From Hyphomicrobiales bacterium (lineage in GTDB: Bacteria > Pseudomonadota > Alphaproteobacteria > Rhizobiales > Methylopilaceae): a stretch of 64,000 nucleotides of DNA. The DNA lies in contig JALHQA010000001.1 of the NCBI GenBank assembly GCA_022842205.1, positions 62,001 to 126,000 of the forward strand, in the 5' to 3' direction. The translations under genes were made by a program, and so were the position numbers. The notes beneath the pieces were generated by a model. The model did no database searches and had not been told where the DNA came from. It saw only the letters and a program-made list of their open reading frames with translations. Of the stretch, positions 9,015 through 17,534 are shown one piece after another (within the stretch, counting starts at the first letter, position 1; each line of letters opens with the position of its first letter).

Positions 9015-9761
9015 CTAGGCGTCGCCGGGTGGCGGGGCAAGGTCAGCCCGCCGCCTCCGGGACAGGGTAAAAGCGATGAAAACCCCCGCCAGCGCCCCCG
9101 CCAAGCCGTACCAGGTCAGGGCATATTCCAGATGCCGGTTGGGAAAAACAAGCCGCGTCTCTCCCCCCTGGGGCAAAGTCCCGAGAGGGGTGGCGGCCGC
9201 GTCGATGGTGAACGGCGCTACCTCGGCCAGCCCCAGGCCGGAGCCTATGGCCCCGGCATCCCGAGCATAGAACATACGCTCGCCCGGCCGGTCGTCCGGA
9301 GTGAACATATTGCGGTCTTCCGGCCCACGGAGCAGGCCGCGCACGGCGACCTCTCCTTCGGGCCGCTCCAGCGGCTGGGCGGTCTCCAGCGGCACGAAGC
9401 CCCGGTTCACGAGGATCGTCCCCGTTCCGTCCGCCAGCTCGAGCGGGGTCATGATCCAGTAGCCGGGCCCCTCCAGAGATCCGTTCGCGTCGCTCAGAAG
9501 CGTATAGACCCGGCTTTCGAGATCGTGGCGAAAACGGCCGGCGGCCTCGACCGGTCGATATTCCCAAGCAGCCAGATCGAGCTTTGGCCATTCTGCGGGT
9601 GCCGGCAGCTTCGATGGCGGTTCGGAGACCCGGGCGCCAACCCGCGCCACCAGATCTTCCTTCCAGTGCAGACGCTGCAGTTGCCAGGTGCCGAGCCCGA
9701 TCAATACGGCAAGGGCGAGCGCTGTCAGAACAGCGGCGAGAACATAAGAACGCGAGCGCAT
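9015..9761 (-). CDS. SURF1 family cytochrome oxidase assembly protein
   Basis: A 248-residue SURF1/Shy1-type protein, which helps assemble haem a3 into cytochrome c oxidase. It has one N-terminal transmembrane helix followed by GTWQLQRLHWKEDL, a periplasmic domain containing ILVNRGFVPLE and the conserved FPNRHLEYALTWYGLA before a C-terminal helix. This two-helix hairpin layout is typical. It sits downstream of coxC and DUF983, in agreement with its role. Confidence 0.92.
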   Translation of the reverse strand: MRSRSYVLAAVLTALALAVLIGLGTWQLQRLHWKEDLVARVGARVSEPPSKLPAPAEWPKLDLAAWEYRPVEAAGRFRHDLESRVYTLLSDANGSLEGPGYWIMTPLELADGTGTILVNRGFVPLETAQPLERPEGEVAVRGLLRGPEDRNMFTPDDRPGERMFYARDAGAIGSGLGLAEVAPFTIDAAATPLGTLPQGGETRLVFPNRHLEYALTWYGLAGALAGVFIAFTLSRRRRADLAPPPGDA

Positions 9762-9858
9762 GGGAGGGTGATACCCCTCTCATGCGCCCGCGCGCCACCC
9801 CGTCCCCACGAGGATTTCTTCATTCAGGCGAAGGCAGGCGAAAGCGTGCCCCCGAAAG

Positions 9859-10452
9859 TCAGGCCGCCCACTCCGCGGACTGGATATTGAGCCGCAGGCT
9901 CTGCTCCTTGGCGAGCGCCTCGGCATAGGCCTTCCAGGCCGCGCGGCACCAGTGCTGCGCAACCGACAGCTCGTTGGTGACCCGGTCGAGATCGTCGAGA
10001 GCCGCTTCGCTCTGCGCGAACAGCGGATCGATATTCTTGTTCTCGTCGGTCTCATCGAAGGACGCGAGCGCTTTGGTAAGAGCCTGACCGGTGCGCGCGA
10101 CATCGGCCTCGATCTCGGCGAGTTCGGTCAGTGCGGCGGCGCGGGACTGCTCGGCGGCCACAAGAGCGCGAAGGCACTGCTCGACGACCTTGGCGCTGCC
10201 GCGCCATTCGCGCGTGCGGCGATCCAGGTTGTCGCGTATCGCGGAAAGGGCCATGCGGAGCGGCTTCGGAGCCGCCACCGGATCCTGCTCGGCGGCCGAC
10301 GTAAGTACGCCCTGCAGCGGCGTCCGGCGCGCGAGCTCACGCTCGAGATCGGCCTCGATCGTATCCACCCAATCAGTTCCCTCGGCTTCCGAGGTCAGGG
10401 GCGCACTGTACGCTTCGTCTTCATAAGGACGATTGTCTTGAATGCGGGCCAT
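9859..10452 (-). CDS. hypothetical coiled-coil protein in the oxidase neighbourhood
   Basis: I do not recognise a family for this 197-residue soluble protein. It is charged, rich in Ala, Glu and Arg, with heptad-like helices across most of residues 25-185, and contains an acidic segment DETDENKNIDPLF near residue 133. There is no signal peptide or membrane segment. AAGGAG lies well placed before the ATG at 10452, supporting the start. A possible TTTACC/TGTATT promoter pair lies in the 136-bp gap upstream (weak). It is inserted between DUF983 and SURF1. Confidence 0.75.
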   Translation of the reverse strand: MARIQDNRPYEDEAYSAPLTSEAEGTDWVDTIEADLERELARRTPLQGVLTSAAEQDPVAAPKPLRMALSAIRDNLDRRTREWRGSAKVVEQCLRALVAAEQSRAAALTELAEIEADVARTGQALTKALASFDETDENKNIDPLFAQSEAALDDLDRVTNELSVAQHWCRAAWKAYAEALAKEQSLRLNIQSAEWAA

Positions 10453-10588
10453 CAGTCATCTCCTTGATTTTGCTGGAGGATGCCGAGAGCAAAAGGTTAA
10501 TACAACTTATGCTTGGGAGAATGGTAAACTTTAACGGAGATTGATGTCCAGCGGATTTACTTCAGAACAGCTTGGCGGATATCGAGAA

Positions 10589-10975
10589 TTACTGCGGCCC
10601 CATGTCGGCCCGCCCCTCTGCAGCCTTGTTGCGATACTGCAGAGCGATCAAAACGCCCTTCAGGACCCGCAGAAGTCCGCCGCAAACGATGATCAGGACG
10701 GGCAGCGAAACGATCAGATGAACCCAGAACCGGGGCTCGAACGTGAATTCGAGCCAGAGCGCGAAACCAAGCACCACGGCGCCCGCGATCATGATGACGA
10801 ACACCGCCGGTCCATCGCCTGAATCGGCGAACGAGAAATCGAGGCCGCAGATCTCGCATGTGGGCATCAGGTCGATATAGCCGCGGAACATCCTGCCCTG
10901 CCCGCAGCGCGGGCAGCGGCCCTTGATGCCGGTCAGCACCGGCGGCTGGGGCGAGTAGCTGTCGTTTCCAGCCAT
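10589..10975 (-). CDS. DUF983 membrane protein, oxidase-cluster-associated
   Basis: A 128-residue DUF983 protein. The N-terminus carries a rubredoxin-like pair of CxxC motifs, CPRCGQG near residue 21 and CEICGLDFS near residue 40, probably a zinc knuckle, followed by two transmembrane helices. Family members are regularly next to coxC in alphaproteobacteria; the biochemical role is not known. A terminator-like hairpin separates it from coxC, so it may be expressed partly from its own promoter. Confidence 0.88.
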   Translation of the reverse strand: MAGNDSYSPQPPVLTGIKGRCPRCGQGRMFRGYIDLMPTCEICGLDFSFADSGDGPAVFVIMIAGAVVLGFALWLEFTFEPRFWVHLIVSLPVLIIVCGGLLRVLKGVLIALQYRNKAAEGRADMGPQ

Positions 10976-10980
10976 GAAAC

Positions 10981-11010
10981 AAAAAAGCCCTCCGTGAAGG
11001 AGGACTTTTT
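10981..11010 (-). terminator. rho-independent terminator after coxC
   Basis: On the minus strand this reads as a stem AAAAAGTCCTCC/GGAGGGCTTTTT with a 4-base loop and one mismatch, ending in a run of six T. It begins directly after the coxC stop codon (11012-11014), so it should end or attenuate the coxB-to-coxC transcript before DUF983. The A/T flanks make it usable in both directions. Confidence 0.8.
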
Positions 11011-11011
11011 C

Positions 11012-11869
11012 TTAGTGAGCCGCGCCGGCGACAGGGCCGCCATAGCCCCAGACATAGATCGCTGCGAAGAGGAACAGCCAGACCACGTCGACGAAGTGCC
11101 AGTACCAGGCCGCCGCCTCGAAGCCGAAATGCTGCTGCGGGGTAAAATCGCCCTTGTACAGACGCATCAGGCAGACAAACAGGAAGATGGTGCCGACGAT
11201 GACATGGAAGCCGTGGAAGCCGGTCGCCATGAAGAACGTCGCGCCGTAGATATTGCCCGAGAAGTCGAAGGCGGCATGGCTGTATTCATAAGCCTGCAGC
11301 AGCGTGAACAGAAGGCCGAGGCCGACGGTGAGCCAGAGCGCCTTCTTCGCGTCTTCACGGTGGCCCTCGATGATCGCGTGATGCGCCCAGGTCACCGTGG
11401 TGCCCGAGGTCAGCAGGATCAGCGTATTCAGCAGCGGCAGATGCCACGGGTCAAAGGTCGCAATGTTCGCCGGTGGCCAATGCCCGCCCGTCACTTCCGC
11501 CCGCATGAACTGGATCGGTTCGCCGGGAAACAGCGCGACGTCGAAATAGGCCCAGAACCAGGCGACGAAGAACATCACCTCGGAGGCGATGAACAGCATC
11601 ATGCCATAGCGGTAGTGAAGCTGGACGACGCGGGTGTGGTGGCCGGTATTTGCCTCGTTCCGGATGTCACGGAACCACATGTAGAACGTGTAGAGAATGA
11701 TCGCGAGACCGGGCGCCATCGCCCACATGGCAACATGGCCGTTGTCGTCGTTGTGCATGTAATACACCGCGCCGAGCGCCATCAGGAAAGCGCCGGTGGC
11801 GCCGATAATCGGCCACGGGCTGAGATCGACAACATGATAGTCGTGATGCTTGGCGTGTGCCTCGGCCAT
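11012..11869 (-). CDS. coxC: cytochrome c oxidase subunit III
   Basis: A 285-residue, seven-helix subunit III of the aa3-type oxidase. Typical segments seen are HDYHVVDLSPWPIIGATGAF at the N-terminus, the FIASEVMFFVAWFWAYFDVAL helix, and the C-terminal FHGFHVIVGTIFLFVCLMRL and WHFVDVVWLFLFAAIYVWG. It stabilises the catalytic core and proton uptake. It is the last gene before a terminator and starts 14 bp after ctaG. Confidence 0.97.
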   Translation of the reverse strand: MAEAHAKHHDYHVVDLSPWPIIGATGAFLMALGAVYYMHNDDNGHVAMWAMAPGLAIILYTFYMWFRDIRNEANTGHHTRVVQLHYRYGMMLFIASEVMFFVAWFWAYFDVALFPGEPIQFMRAEVTGGHWPPANIATFDPWHLPLLNTLILLTSGTTVTWAHHAIIEGHREDAKKALWLTVGLGLLFTLLQAYEYSHAAFDFSGNIYGATFFMATGFHGFHVIVGTIFLFVCLMRLYKGDFTPQQHFGFEAAAWYWHFVDVVWLFLFAAIYVWGYGGPVAGAAH

Positions 11870-11883
11870 TGCGTTTCTCTCCG

Positions 11884-12453
11884 TCAGAGTTTCGGCGCGG
11901 ACGTGGTGCCGGCGACGACCGGCGGCTCAGCCGCGAAAAAGGTGTAGGACAGCGTGATCGTGTCGATGCCGTTCAGCGAGGCCTCGTCCGCGATCGAAGG
12001 GTCGATGAAGAACTGGACCGGCATGTCCACTTCCTCACCTGCCTGGAGCTGCTGCTTGTCGAAGCAGAAGCAGTGCATCTTGTTGAAATAGGCACCGGTG
12101 ATGTCGGGCGTCACATTGTAGGTCGCCATGCCCCACTGCGCCTTTGACGACATGTTCTTGGCGCGGAAGAAAGCGAGCGCGGTTTCCCCGACCTTCACCT
12201 CGATTTCGCGCTGGACCGGACGGAAACGCCAGTCGAGCCCGGCGGAAACGTTGCCGTCGAACCGCACCTTGATCGTGCGGTCGAGCACGCGCTGAGGTGC
12301 GGCCGTCGCAACCAGCGGCGTTCCGCCGAAACCGGTGAGACGGCAGAACATGTCGTACAGCGGCACGGCCGCGTAGGCCGCGCCGATCATCGACAGCACG
12401 AAGACGCCGAGCGCCGCGGCGACGATGCGGTGATTCTTCTGCTGCACGCTCAT
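11884..12453 (-). CDS. ctaG: cytochrome c oxidase assembly protein CtaG (Cox11 family)
   Basis: A copper chaperone that delivers Cu to the CuB site of subunit I. I place the start at the ATG at 12453 (MSVQQKNHR), giving 189 residues, because it overlaps the coxF stop by one base (TGATG). There is one N-terminal helix, then a periplasmic domain with PLYDMFCRLTGFGGTP (conserved Cys) and the copper-binding CFCFDKQQL motif near the C-terminal third. An upstream extension of the frame would overlap coxF completely and is not used. Confidence 0.95.
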   Translation of the reverse strand: MSVQQKNHRIVAAALGVFVLSMIGAAYAAVPLYDMFCRLTGFGGTPLVATAAPQRVLDRTIKVRFDGNVSAGLDWRFRPVQREIEVKVGETALAFFRAKNMSSKAQWGMATYNVTPDITGAYFNKMHCFCFDKQQLQAGEEVDMPVQFFIDPSIADEASLNGIDTITLSYTFFAAEPPVVAGTTSAPKL

Positions 12454-12614
12454 CACATCGGCCTGTTGGCGACATTGCCGCCAAGCTTGAACAGAGTGAG
12501 AATATAGAACAGCACGACGAGACCGCCCAGAATGACCGCCATTGCGATGTTGCGCGTACGGCGGCGGCGCTGCTGCTCCTCCGTCAGAACCACTTTTTTC
12601 GGTTCTTCCGCCAT
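12453..12614 (-). CDS. coxF: small oxidase-cluster membrane protein CoxF
   Basis: A 53-residue protein starting at ATG 12614, three bases before the ctaB coding end, and ending in a TGA that shares one base with the ctaG ATG. It has a charged N-terminus (EEPKK, EEQQRRRRTR) and one transmembrane helix (about residues 25-41). A gene of this size and place between ctaB and ctaG is known as coxF in rhizobial cox clusters; its role in assembly is unclear. The tight coupling on both sides supports it being real. Confidence 0.85.
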   Translation of the reverse strand: MAEEPKKVVLTEEQQRRRRTRNIAMAVILGGLVVLFYILTLFKLGGNVANRPM

Positions 12615-12616
12615 CC

Positions 12617-13555
12617 TCAGACTCCCGGAACGGCAAACACGGCTTCTCCGAGGAGAGCCGCGAACAGAACGAAAAGATAAAGGATCGAATAGGCGAAAAG
12701 ATCCCGCGCCGCCTTCACCGCGGCGTCTCCGGTGCGGACGCGGAACACCCGCATCGCCAGAAGCAGGAACAGGGCGCCCGCGGCGACCGAGACAACGCCA
12801 TAGACGAGACCGCCAAAGCCCATGACGTAGGGCACGACGCCGAGCGGGGCGAGCAGCACCGAATAGATCAGGATCTGACGGCGCGTCTCGTCGCCGCCCG
12901 CGACGACCGGCAGCATCGGCACACCGGCGCGCTCATAGTCGCCGGGTTTCACAAGCGCCAGCGCCCAAAAATGCGGGGGCGTCCAGAAGAAGATGATGAG
13001 GAAGAGCACGATGCTCTCGACGCTGACGGACCCCGTCATCGCCGCCCAGCCGACGATCGGCGGAAACGCGCCGGCCGCGCCGCCGATAACGATGTTCTGC
13101 GCGGTCCAGCGCTTCAGCCACATCGTATAGATCACGGCGTAAAAGAAGATCGTGAAGGCGAGCAGCGCCGCCGCCTGCCAGTTGGCGGCAAGATAGAGCG
13201 TGAGGACGGAGCCGCAGGACAGCACCATGCCGAAGGCCAGCGCCTCGCCCGGCTCCATGCGGCCTGCCGGGACGGGACGTCCGCGCGTGCGCGTCATCTT
13301 GGCGTCGATATCGGCATCCCACCACATATTGAGCGCGCCGGACGCCCCGGCGCCGATCGCGATGCAGAGCAGCGATATCGCCGCAAGAACAGGATGCACG
13401 TCGGCCGGAGCCAGAACCATGCCGACCAGCGCCGTAAAGACGACCAGCGACATGACACGCGGCTTGAGCAGCGTCACGAAATCGCGCACTTCCGCACGGC
13501 TCGGCCCGGTGGCGGCGTCGGCGGCAAGCGGTATCTGATCGTGCGCGAAACTCAT
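12617..13555 (-). CDS. ctaB: protoheme IX farnesyltransferase (haem O synthase)
   Basis: A 312-residue UbiA-superfamily membrane enzyme that adds a farnesyl group to haem B to make haem O, needed for haem a of the oxidase. The first Asp-rich motif [19 protein letters not shown] is at about residue 80, [17 protein letters not shown] is near the N-terminus, and [10 protein letters not shown] lies after the middle. Length and topology are normal. It lies between coxA and coxF, an arrangement common in alphaproteobacteria. Confidence 0.96.
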   Translation of the reverse strand: MSFAHDQIPLAADAATGPSRAEVRDFVTLLKPRVMSLVVFTALVGMVLAPADVHPVLAAISLLCIAIGAGASGALNMWWDADIDAKMTRTRGRPVPAGRMEPGEALAFGMVLSCGSVLTLYLAANWQAAALLAFTIFFYAVIYTMWLKRWTAQNIVIGGAAGAFPPIVGWAAMTGSVSVESIVLFLIIFFWTPPHFWALALVKPGDYERAGVPMLPVVAGGDETRRQILIYSVLLAPLGVVPYVMGFGGLVYGVVSVAAGALFLLLAMRVFRVRTGDAAVKAARDLFAYSILYLFVLFAALLGEAVFAVPGV

Positions 13556-13582
13556 CGGACTTTGTGGTCCCCTTGTTCAAGC

Positions 13583-13610
13583 GGCGGCCGGAGCATCTGC
13601 CCCGGCCGCC
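13583..13610. other. 9-bp inverted repeat between coxA and ctaB
   Basis: GGCGGCCGG (13583-13591) and CCGGCCGCC (13602-13610) form a perfect stem with a 10-base loop in the 83-bp gap between coxA and ctaB. There is no T run, so it is not a classic terminator; it could be an mRNA-stabilising or partial attenuating hairpin that sets coxA output above the assembly genes. This role is inference. Confidence 0.4.
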
Positions 13611-13638
13611 GGTCATCACATAGCCAGCCGGCCGCCGA

Positions 13639-15255
13639 TCACTTGATCTGGGGCAGCGTGCTGAAATGGTGGTACGGCGGCGGCGACGGCAGCGTCCATT
13701 CGAGCGTCGTGGCGCCCTCGCCCCACGGGTTGTCCGCGGCCTGACGCTTCTTCGCGAAGGCCTCGAACACACCGAACAGGAAGATCAGAACCGCGAAGCC
13801 GGAAATGTACGAGCCGATCGACGACACGTAGTTCCAGCCGGCGAACGCTTCCGGATAGTCGGCGTAGCGGCGCGGCATGCCGGCCATGCCCAGGAAGTGC
13901 TGCGGGAAGAACACCAGGTTCACGCCGATGAACGTGACCCAGAAGTGCAGCTTGCCGATGGTCTCGTTGTACATATAGCCGAACATCTTCGGGAACCAGT
14001 AGTACCAGCCGGCGAAGATCGAGAAGACGGCGCCGAGCGACAGCACGTAGTGGAAGTGCGCGACGACATAGTAAGTGTCGTGCAGCGCGCGATCGATGCC
14101 CGCGTTCGACAGCACGACGCCCGTGACGCCACCGACCGTGAACAGGAAGATGAAGCCGATCGCCCACAGCATCGGCGTACGGAGCGAGATCGAACCGCCC
14201 CACATCGTCGCGATCCACGAGAAGATCTTCACGCCCGTCGGAACCGCGATGACCATCGTGGCGAACACGAAATAGGCCTGCGCGTTCACCGACATGCCGA
14301 CCGTGTACATATGGTGGGCCCAGACGATGAAGCCGACCACGCCGATCGCGACCATGGCATAGGCCATGCCGAGGTAGCCGAAGATCGGCTTCTTCGAGAA
14401 CGTCGAGACGATGTGGCTGACCATGCCGAAGCCCGGCAGGATCATGATGTACACTTCGGGGTGACCGAAGAACCAGAACAGGTGCTGGAACAGGATCGGA
14501 TCACCGCCGCCGTCGGGCTTGAAGAAGGTGGTGCCGAAATTGCGGTCCGTCAGCAGCATGGTGATGGCGCCGGCCAGAACCGGCAGCGACAGCAGAAGCA
14601 GGAACGCCGTCACAAGTACCGCCCAGGCAAACAGCGGCATCTTGTGCAGCGTCATGCCCGGGGCACGCATGTTGAAGATCGTCGTGATCAGGTTGATCGA
14701 GCCGAGGATCGAGGAAGCGCCCGCGATGTGCAGCGAGAGAATGGCAAGATCCATCGCCGGGCCGGGATGGCCCTCGGGGCCGGCGCTCGACAGCGGCGGA
14801 TAGGCCGTCCAGCCGCCGCCGAAACCCGTCGAGCCGGCCGCGCCGGGAACGAACATCGAGATCAGCAGCAGCAGGAACGCTGGCACAAGCAGCCAGAACG
14901 CGATGTTGTTGATGCGCGGGAACGCCGTTTCCGGCGCACCGATCATCACCGGAGCGAAGTAGTTGGCAAAACCGCCCATTGTCGCCGGCATGACGACGAA
15001 GAACACCATCACCAGCGCGTGACCGGTCGTAAAGACGTTGAACATCTGCGGGTCGCCGAAGATCTGCATCCCGGGGTGCTGCAGCTCCATGCGGATGCCG
15101 ATCGAAAGCGCGGCGCCGACGAGGCCGGCGATGATCGAGAACACGAGGTACATGACCCCGATGTCCTTGTTGCTGGTCGAATAGACCCAGCGGCGCCAAC
15201 CCTTCGGGTAATCGCTGTGCGAGTGTTCGTCGTGGGCGGTCGTGCTCTTCGCCAT
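13639..15255 (-). CDS. coxA: cytochrome c oxidase subunit I
   Basis: A 538-residue, twelve-helix catalytic subunit carrying haem a, haem a3 and CuB. The sequence shows [20 protein letters not shown] with a haem-ligand His near the N-terminus, [19 protein letters not shown] with the CuB His and cross-linked Tyr, [11 protein letters not shown], and [20 protein letters not shown] with the haem a/a3 ligands. It starts 23 bp after coxB. This is an A-type, mitochondrial-like enzyme reducing O2 in the inner membrane. Confidence 0.98.
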   Translation of the reverse strand: MAKSTTAHDEHSHSDYPKGWRRWVYSTSNKDIGVMYLVFSIIAGLVGAALSIGIRMELQHPGMQIFGDPQMFNVFTTGHALVMVFFVVMPATMGGFANYFAPVMIGAPETAFPRINNIAFWLLVPAFLLLLISMFVPGAAGSTGFGGGWTAYPPLSSAGPEGHPGPAMDLAILSLHIAGASSILGSINLITTIFNMRAPGMTLHKMPLFAWAVLVTAFLLLLSLPVLAGAITMLLTDRNFGTTFFKPDGGGDPILFQHLFWFFGHPEVYIMILPGFGMVSHIVSTFSKKPIFGYLGMAYAMVAIGVVGFIVWAHHMYTVGMSVNAQAYFVFATMVIAVPTGVKIFSWIATMWGGSISLRTPMLWAIGFIFLFTVGGVTGVVLSNAGIDRALHDTYYVVAHFHYVLSLGAVFSIFAGWYYWFPKMFGYMYNETIGKLHFWVTFIGVNLVFFPQHFLGMAGMPRRYADYPEAFAGWNYVSSIGSYISGFAVLIFLFGVFEAFAKKRQAADNPWGEGATTLEWTLPSPPPYHHFSTLPQIK

Positions 15256-15278
15256 GACCTTACCTTTTCCGGTTTAGC

Positions 15279-16187
15279 TTAGCGGCCCAACGCAACGGAC
15301 GCGTCGGCGACCGTGCGGGGCTCGGGGTTCATTGCAAACTGCTGGCGCGCCTGCGCGAGCCAGGCCTGATATTCGGGTTCGCTGACGACACGGAATGCGA
15401 TCGGCATGAACGCATGATCCTTGCCGCACAGTTCCGAGCACTGTCCGTAATAGATGCCTTCGCGATCGGCGCGGAACCAGGTTTCGTTGAGGCGGCCCGG
15501 AACAGCGTCGATCTTCACGCCGAAGCTCGGCACGGCGAAGGCGTGGATGACGTCACCACCCGTCACCTGGACGCGGACAACCTTGCCGACCGGCACGACG
15601 GCGACGTTGTCGACGGCGAGCAGATAGGGCTGATCGCCGACCTGCTCTTTCGGCAGAATACGGACATCGAATTCAAAGTCGGGCTGCGGGGCAGCGGCCT
15701 GCGCGGGCGTCGCCGCGGCGGCCGACGGATCGGCGGCGGGCGCCTCTGCCGTCTGGTACTCGATCTTCCAGAACCATTGCAGACCGGTCACCTTGATCGT
15801 CAGGTCCGCCTTCGGGAAGTCGTACTGCGCGTACAGCAGACGGAACGACGGGATGGCGATCACGACGAGGATCAGCACCGGAACCACCGACCACGCCACT
15901 TCGAGCAGCGTGTTGTGCGTCGTTTTCGACGGCACCGGATTGCGCTTCTCGGAGAAGCGAATCACGCAGATCGCCAGCAGCACCAGCACGAACAGCGTAA
16001 TGGCGACGATGATGATGTTGATGAAGGTGTTGAAGCTGTGAATCTGCTCCATGATCGGCGTCGCCGCATCCTGGAAATTGATCTGCCACGGCGACGGCTG
16101 ACCCATGCTGGCAAAGGCCGGAGCAGCGGAGAATGTGGCGGCGAATACGGCGAGAAGCCGGCAGGCGAAGCGGGAACCGAGCAGCAT
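15279..16187 (-). CDS. coxB: cytochrome c oxidase subunit II
   Basis: I start this at ATG 16187 (MLLGSRFACRLL), with GGAG upstream, giving 302 residues with a cleavable signal peptide ending at AFA; a longer frame exists but lacks support. Two transmembrane helices are followed by the periplasmic cupredoxin domain with the complete CuA site CSELCGKDHAFM. An Ala/Pro-rich insert (about residues 155-180) interrupts the linker before the beta barrel. It is the first gene of the cox cluster; a 267-bp region to the divergent ialB-like gene should hold its promoter. Confidence 0.95.
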   Translation of the reverse strand: MLLGSRFACRLLAVFAATFSAAPAFASMGQPSPWQINFQDAATPIMEQIHSFNTFINIIIVAITLFVLVLLAICVIRFSEKRNPVPSKTTHNTLLEVAWSVVPVLILVVIAIPSFRLLYAQYDFPKADLTIKVTGLQWFWKIEYQTAEAPAADPSAAAATPAQAAAPQPDFEFDVRILPKEQVGDQPYLLAVDNVAVVPVGKVVRVQVTGGDVIHAFAVPSFGVKIDAVPGRLNETWFRADREGIYYGQCSELCGKDHAFMPIAFRVVSEPEYQAWLAQARQQFAMNPEPRTVADASVALGR

Positions 16188-16454
16188 GTCCGGGGCGCTC
16201 TCCAGAGGGACGAAGCCAGAAAAATGGGTCCGCGAACACCCCGCGGCAGGATGGCTAGCGTTCAAACACAAAGGCACTTTCCCCGCAACTTTGGGGCAGT
16301 TCCAGACTGTGCGGCATATGGGCGCGAAAACAAGAGGGGTACCGAAGCGCGAATCGCGGCAGGCGGCCTTGCCCTTGACTCGCCATGACCGTCTGTTAGC
16401 GAACCCGCCCGCACGCTCTTGTCCAAAGGGCATTTTCCCGGAGCCGTCATCCGC

Positions 16455-16973
16455 ATGCCCCGCCCGTCCTATTCCTTGGTCCTTGCACGAACCGCAGCCG
16501 CCATCCTCTTCAGCGTTGCGGCGATTACTGGCGCCGGAGCGCAGGGCACCGTCAAGCAGACGCATGGGGACTGGCAGATTCGCTGCGACACGCCGCCCGG
16601 CGCGAAATCGGAACAGTGCGCGCTCGTCCAGATGGTCACGGCGCAGGACCGGCCGAATGTCGGCCTGTCGATCATCATGCTGAAACTGGCGGACAACAAG
16701 AACAACCGGCTGCTGCGCGTTCTCGCTCCGCTCGGTGTTCTGCTGCCGGCGGGGCTCGGTCTTCGAATCGACGACGCCGATGTCGGTCGTGTCGGCTTCG
16801 TACGCTGCGTGCCGGACGGCTGCGTGGCGGAAGTCGTGATGGACGATACGCTGATGAGCAAGCTCCGCGCCGGCAAGAACGCGGTCTTCATCATCTTCCA
16901 GACGCCCGAAGAGGGAATCGGAATTCCTGTTTCCCTCAATGGCTTCGCGCAGGGAATCGACGCGCTGCCGTAA
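16455..16973 (+). CDS. invasion-associated locus B (IalB) family protein
   Basis: A secreted 172-residue protein from ATG 16455 (a start 12 codons upstream is possible). It has an N-terminal signal peptide ending at GAGAQG, then THGDWQIRC, typical for the IalB family first described in Bartonella. Two cysteine pairs (C near 31 and 44, and VRCVPDGCVAEV) probably form disulfides. It is common in non-pathogenic alphaproteobacteria, where the role is unclear. It ends tail-to-tail with rsmD with no gap (TAATCA). Confidence 0.85.
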   Translation: MPRPSYSLVLARTAAAILFSVAAITGAGAQGTVKQTHGDWQIRCDTPPGAKSEQCALVQMVTAQDRPNVGLSIIMLKLADNKNNRLLRVLAPLGVLLPAGLGLRIDDADVGRVGFVRCVPDGCVAEVVMDDTLMSKLRAGKNAVFIIFQTPEEGIGIPVSLNGFAQGIDALP

Positions 16974-17531
16974 TCAGGCCGCGCGCTTGAGGAATATCAG
17001 CTTGGTCTCGCCGTAGGATCGCGTTTCGATCTCGGCCAGGCCGGCCGGAATCTCGAAAACCGAATCGCCCGCCTCCTCGACCACGACCAGGGCATCCGGC
17101 GTCAGCCAGCCGCCGTCATAAGCCGATGCGAGCGCCCTCTCCGCCAATCCCTTGCCGTAAGGGGGATCGGCAAAAACCAGCGAGAACGGCTCGTTGGGAT
17201 GCGCCGGGCCGAGCCTGGTCGCGTCGCGGCGGAAAATTTTCGACTGGCCTGCCACGCCAAGCGCCTCGACATTGCCGCGCAGAAGTCCCCTCGCCTCGAC
17301 ACCATCTTCCACGAACTGGACGAAGGCCGCGCCGCGCGACAGCGCCTCAAGGCCGAGCGCGCCGGTTCCGGCAAAGAGATCGAGTACGCGCGCACCGAAA
17401 ACCGCGTCGCCATACGAATGGGCGAGGATGTTGAACAGCGTCTCGCGCAGCCGGTCCGAGGTCGGCCGAACACGATAGGTTTTGGGTGTCTTGAGCGCGT
17501 GGCCTTTGAACCGGCCGGCGATGATGCGCAT
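16974..17531 (-). CDS. rsmD: 16S rRNA (guanine(966)-N2)-methyltransferase RsmD
   Basis: A 185-residue SAM-dependent methyltransferase. It starts MRIIAGRFKGHALKTPK, has the SAM-binding VLDLFAGTGALGLEALSRGA at about residue 49 and the catalytic DPPYGKG motif at about residue 121. RsmD methylates G966 of 16S rRNA in 30S subunits. It lies 4 bp after the pseudouridine synthase gene and is probably co-transcribed with it. Confidence 0.95.
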   Translation of the reverse strand: MRIIAGRFKGHALKTPKTYRVRPTSDRLRETLFNILAHSYGDAVFGARVLDLFAGTGALGLEALSRGAAFVQFVEDGVEARGLLRGNVEALGVAGQSKIFRRDATRLGPAHPNEPFSLVFADPPYGKGLAERALASAYDGGWLTPDALVVVEEAGDSVFEIPAGLAEIETRSYGETKLIFLKRAA

Positions 17532-17534
17532 GGC

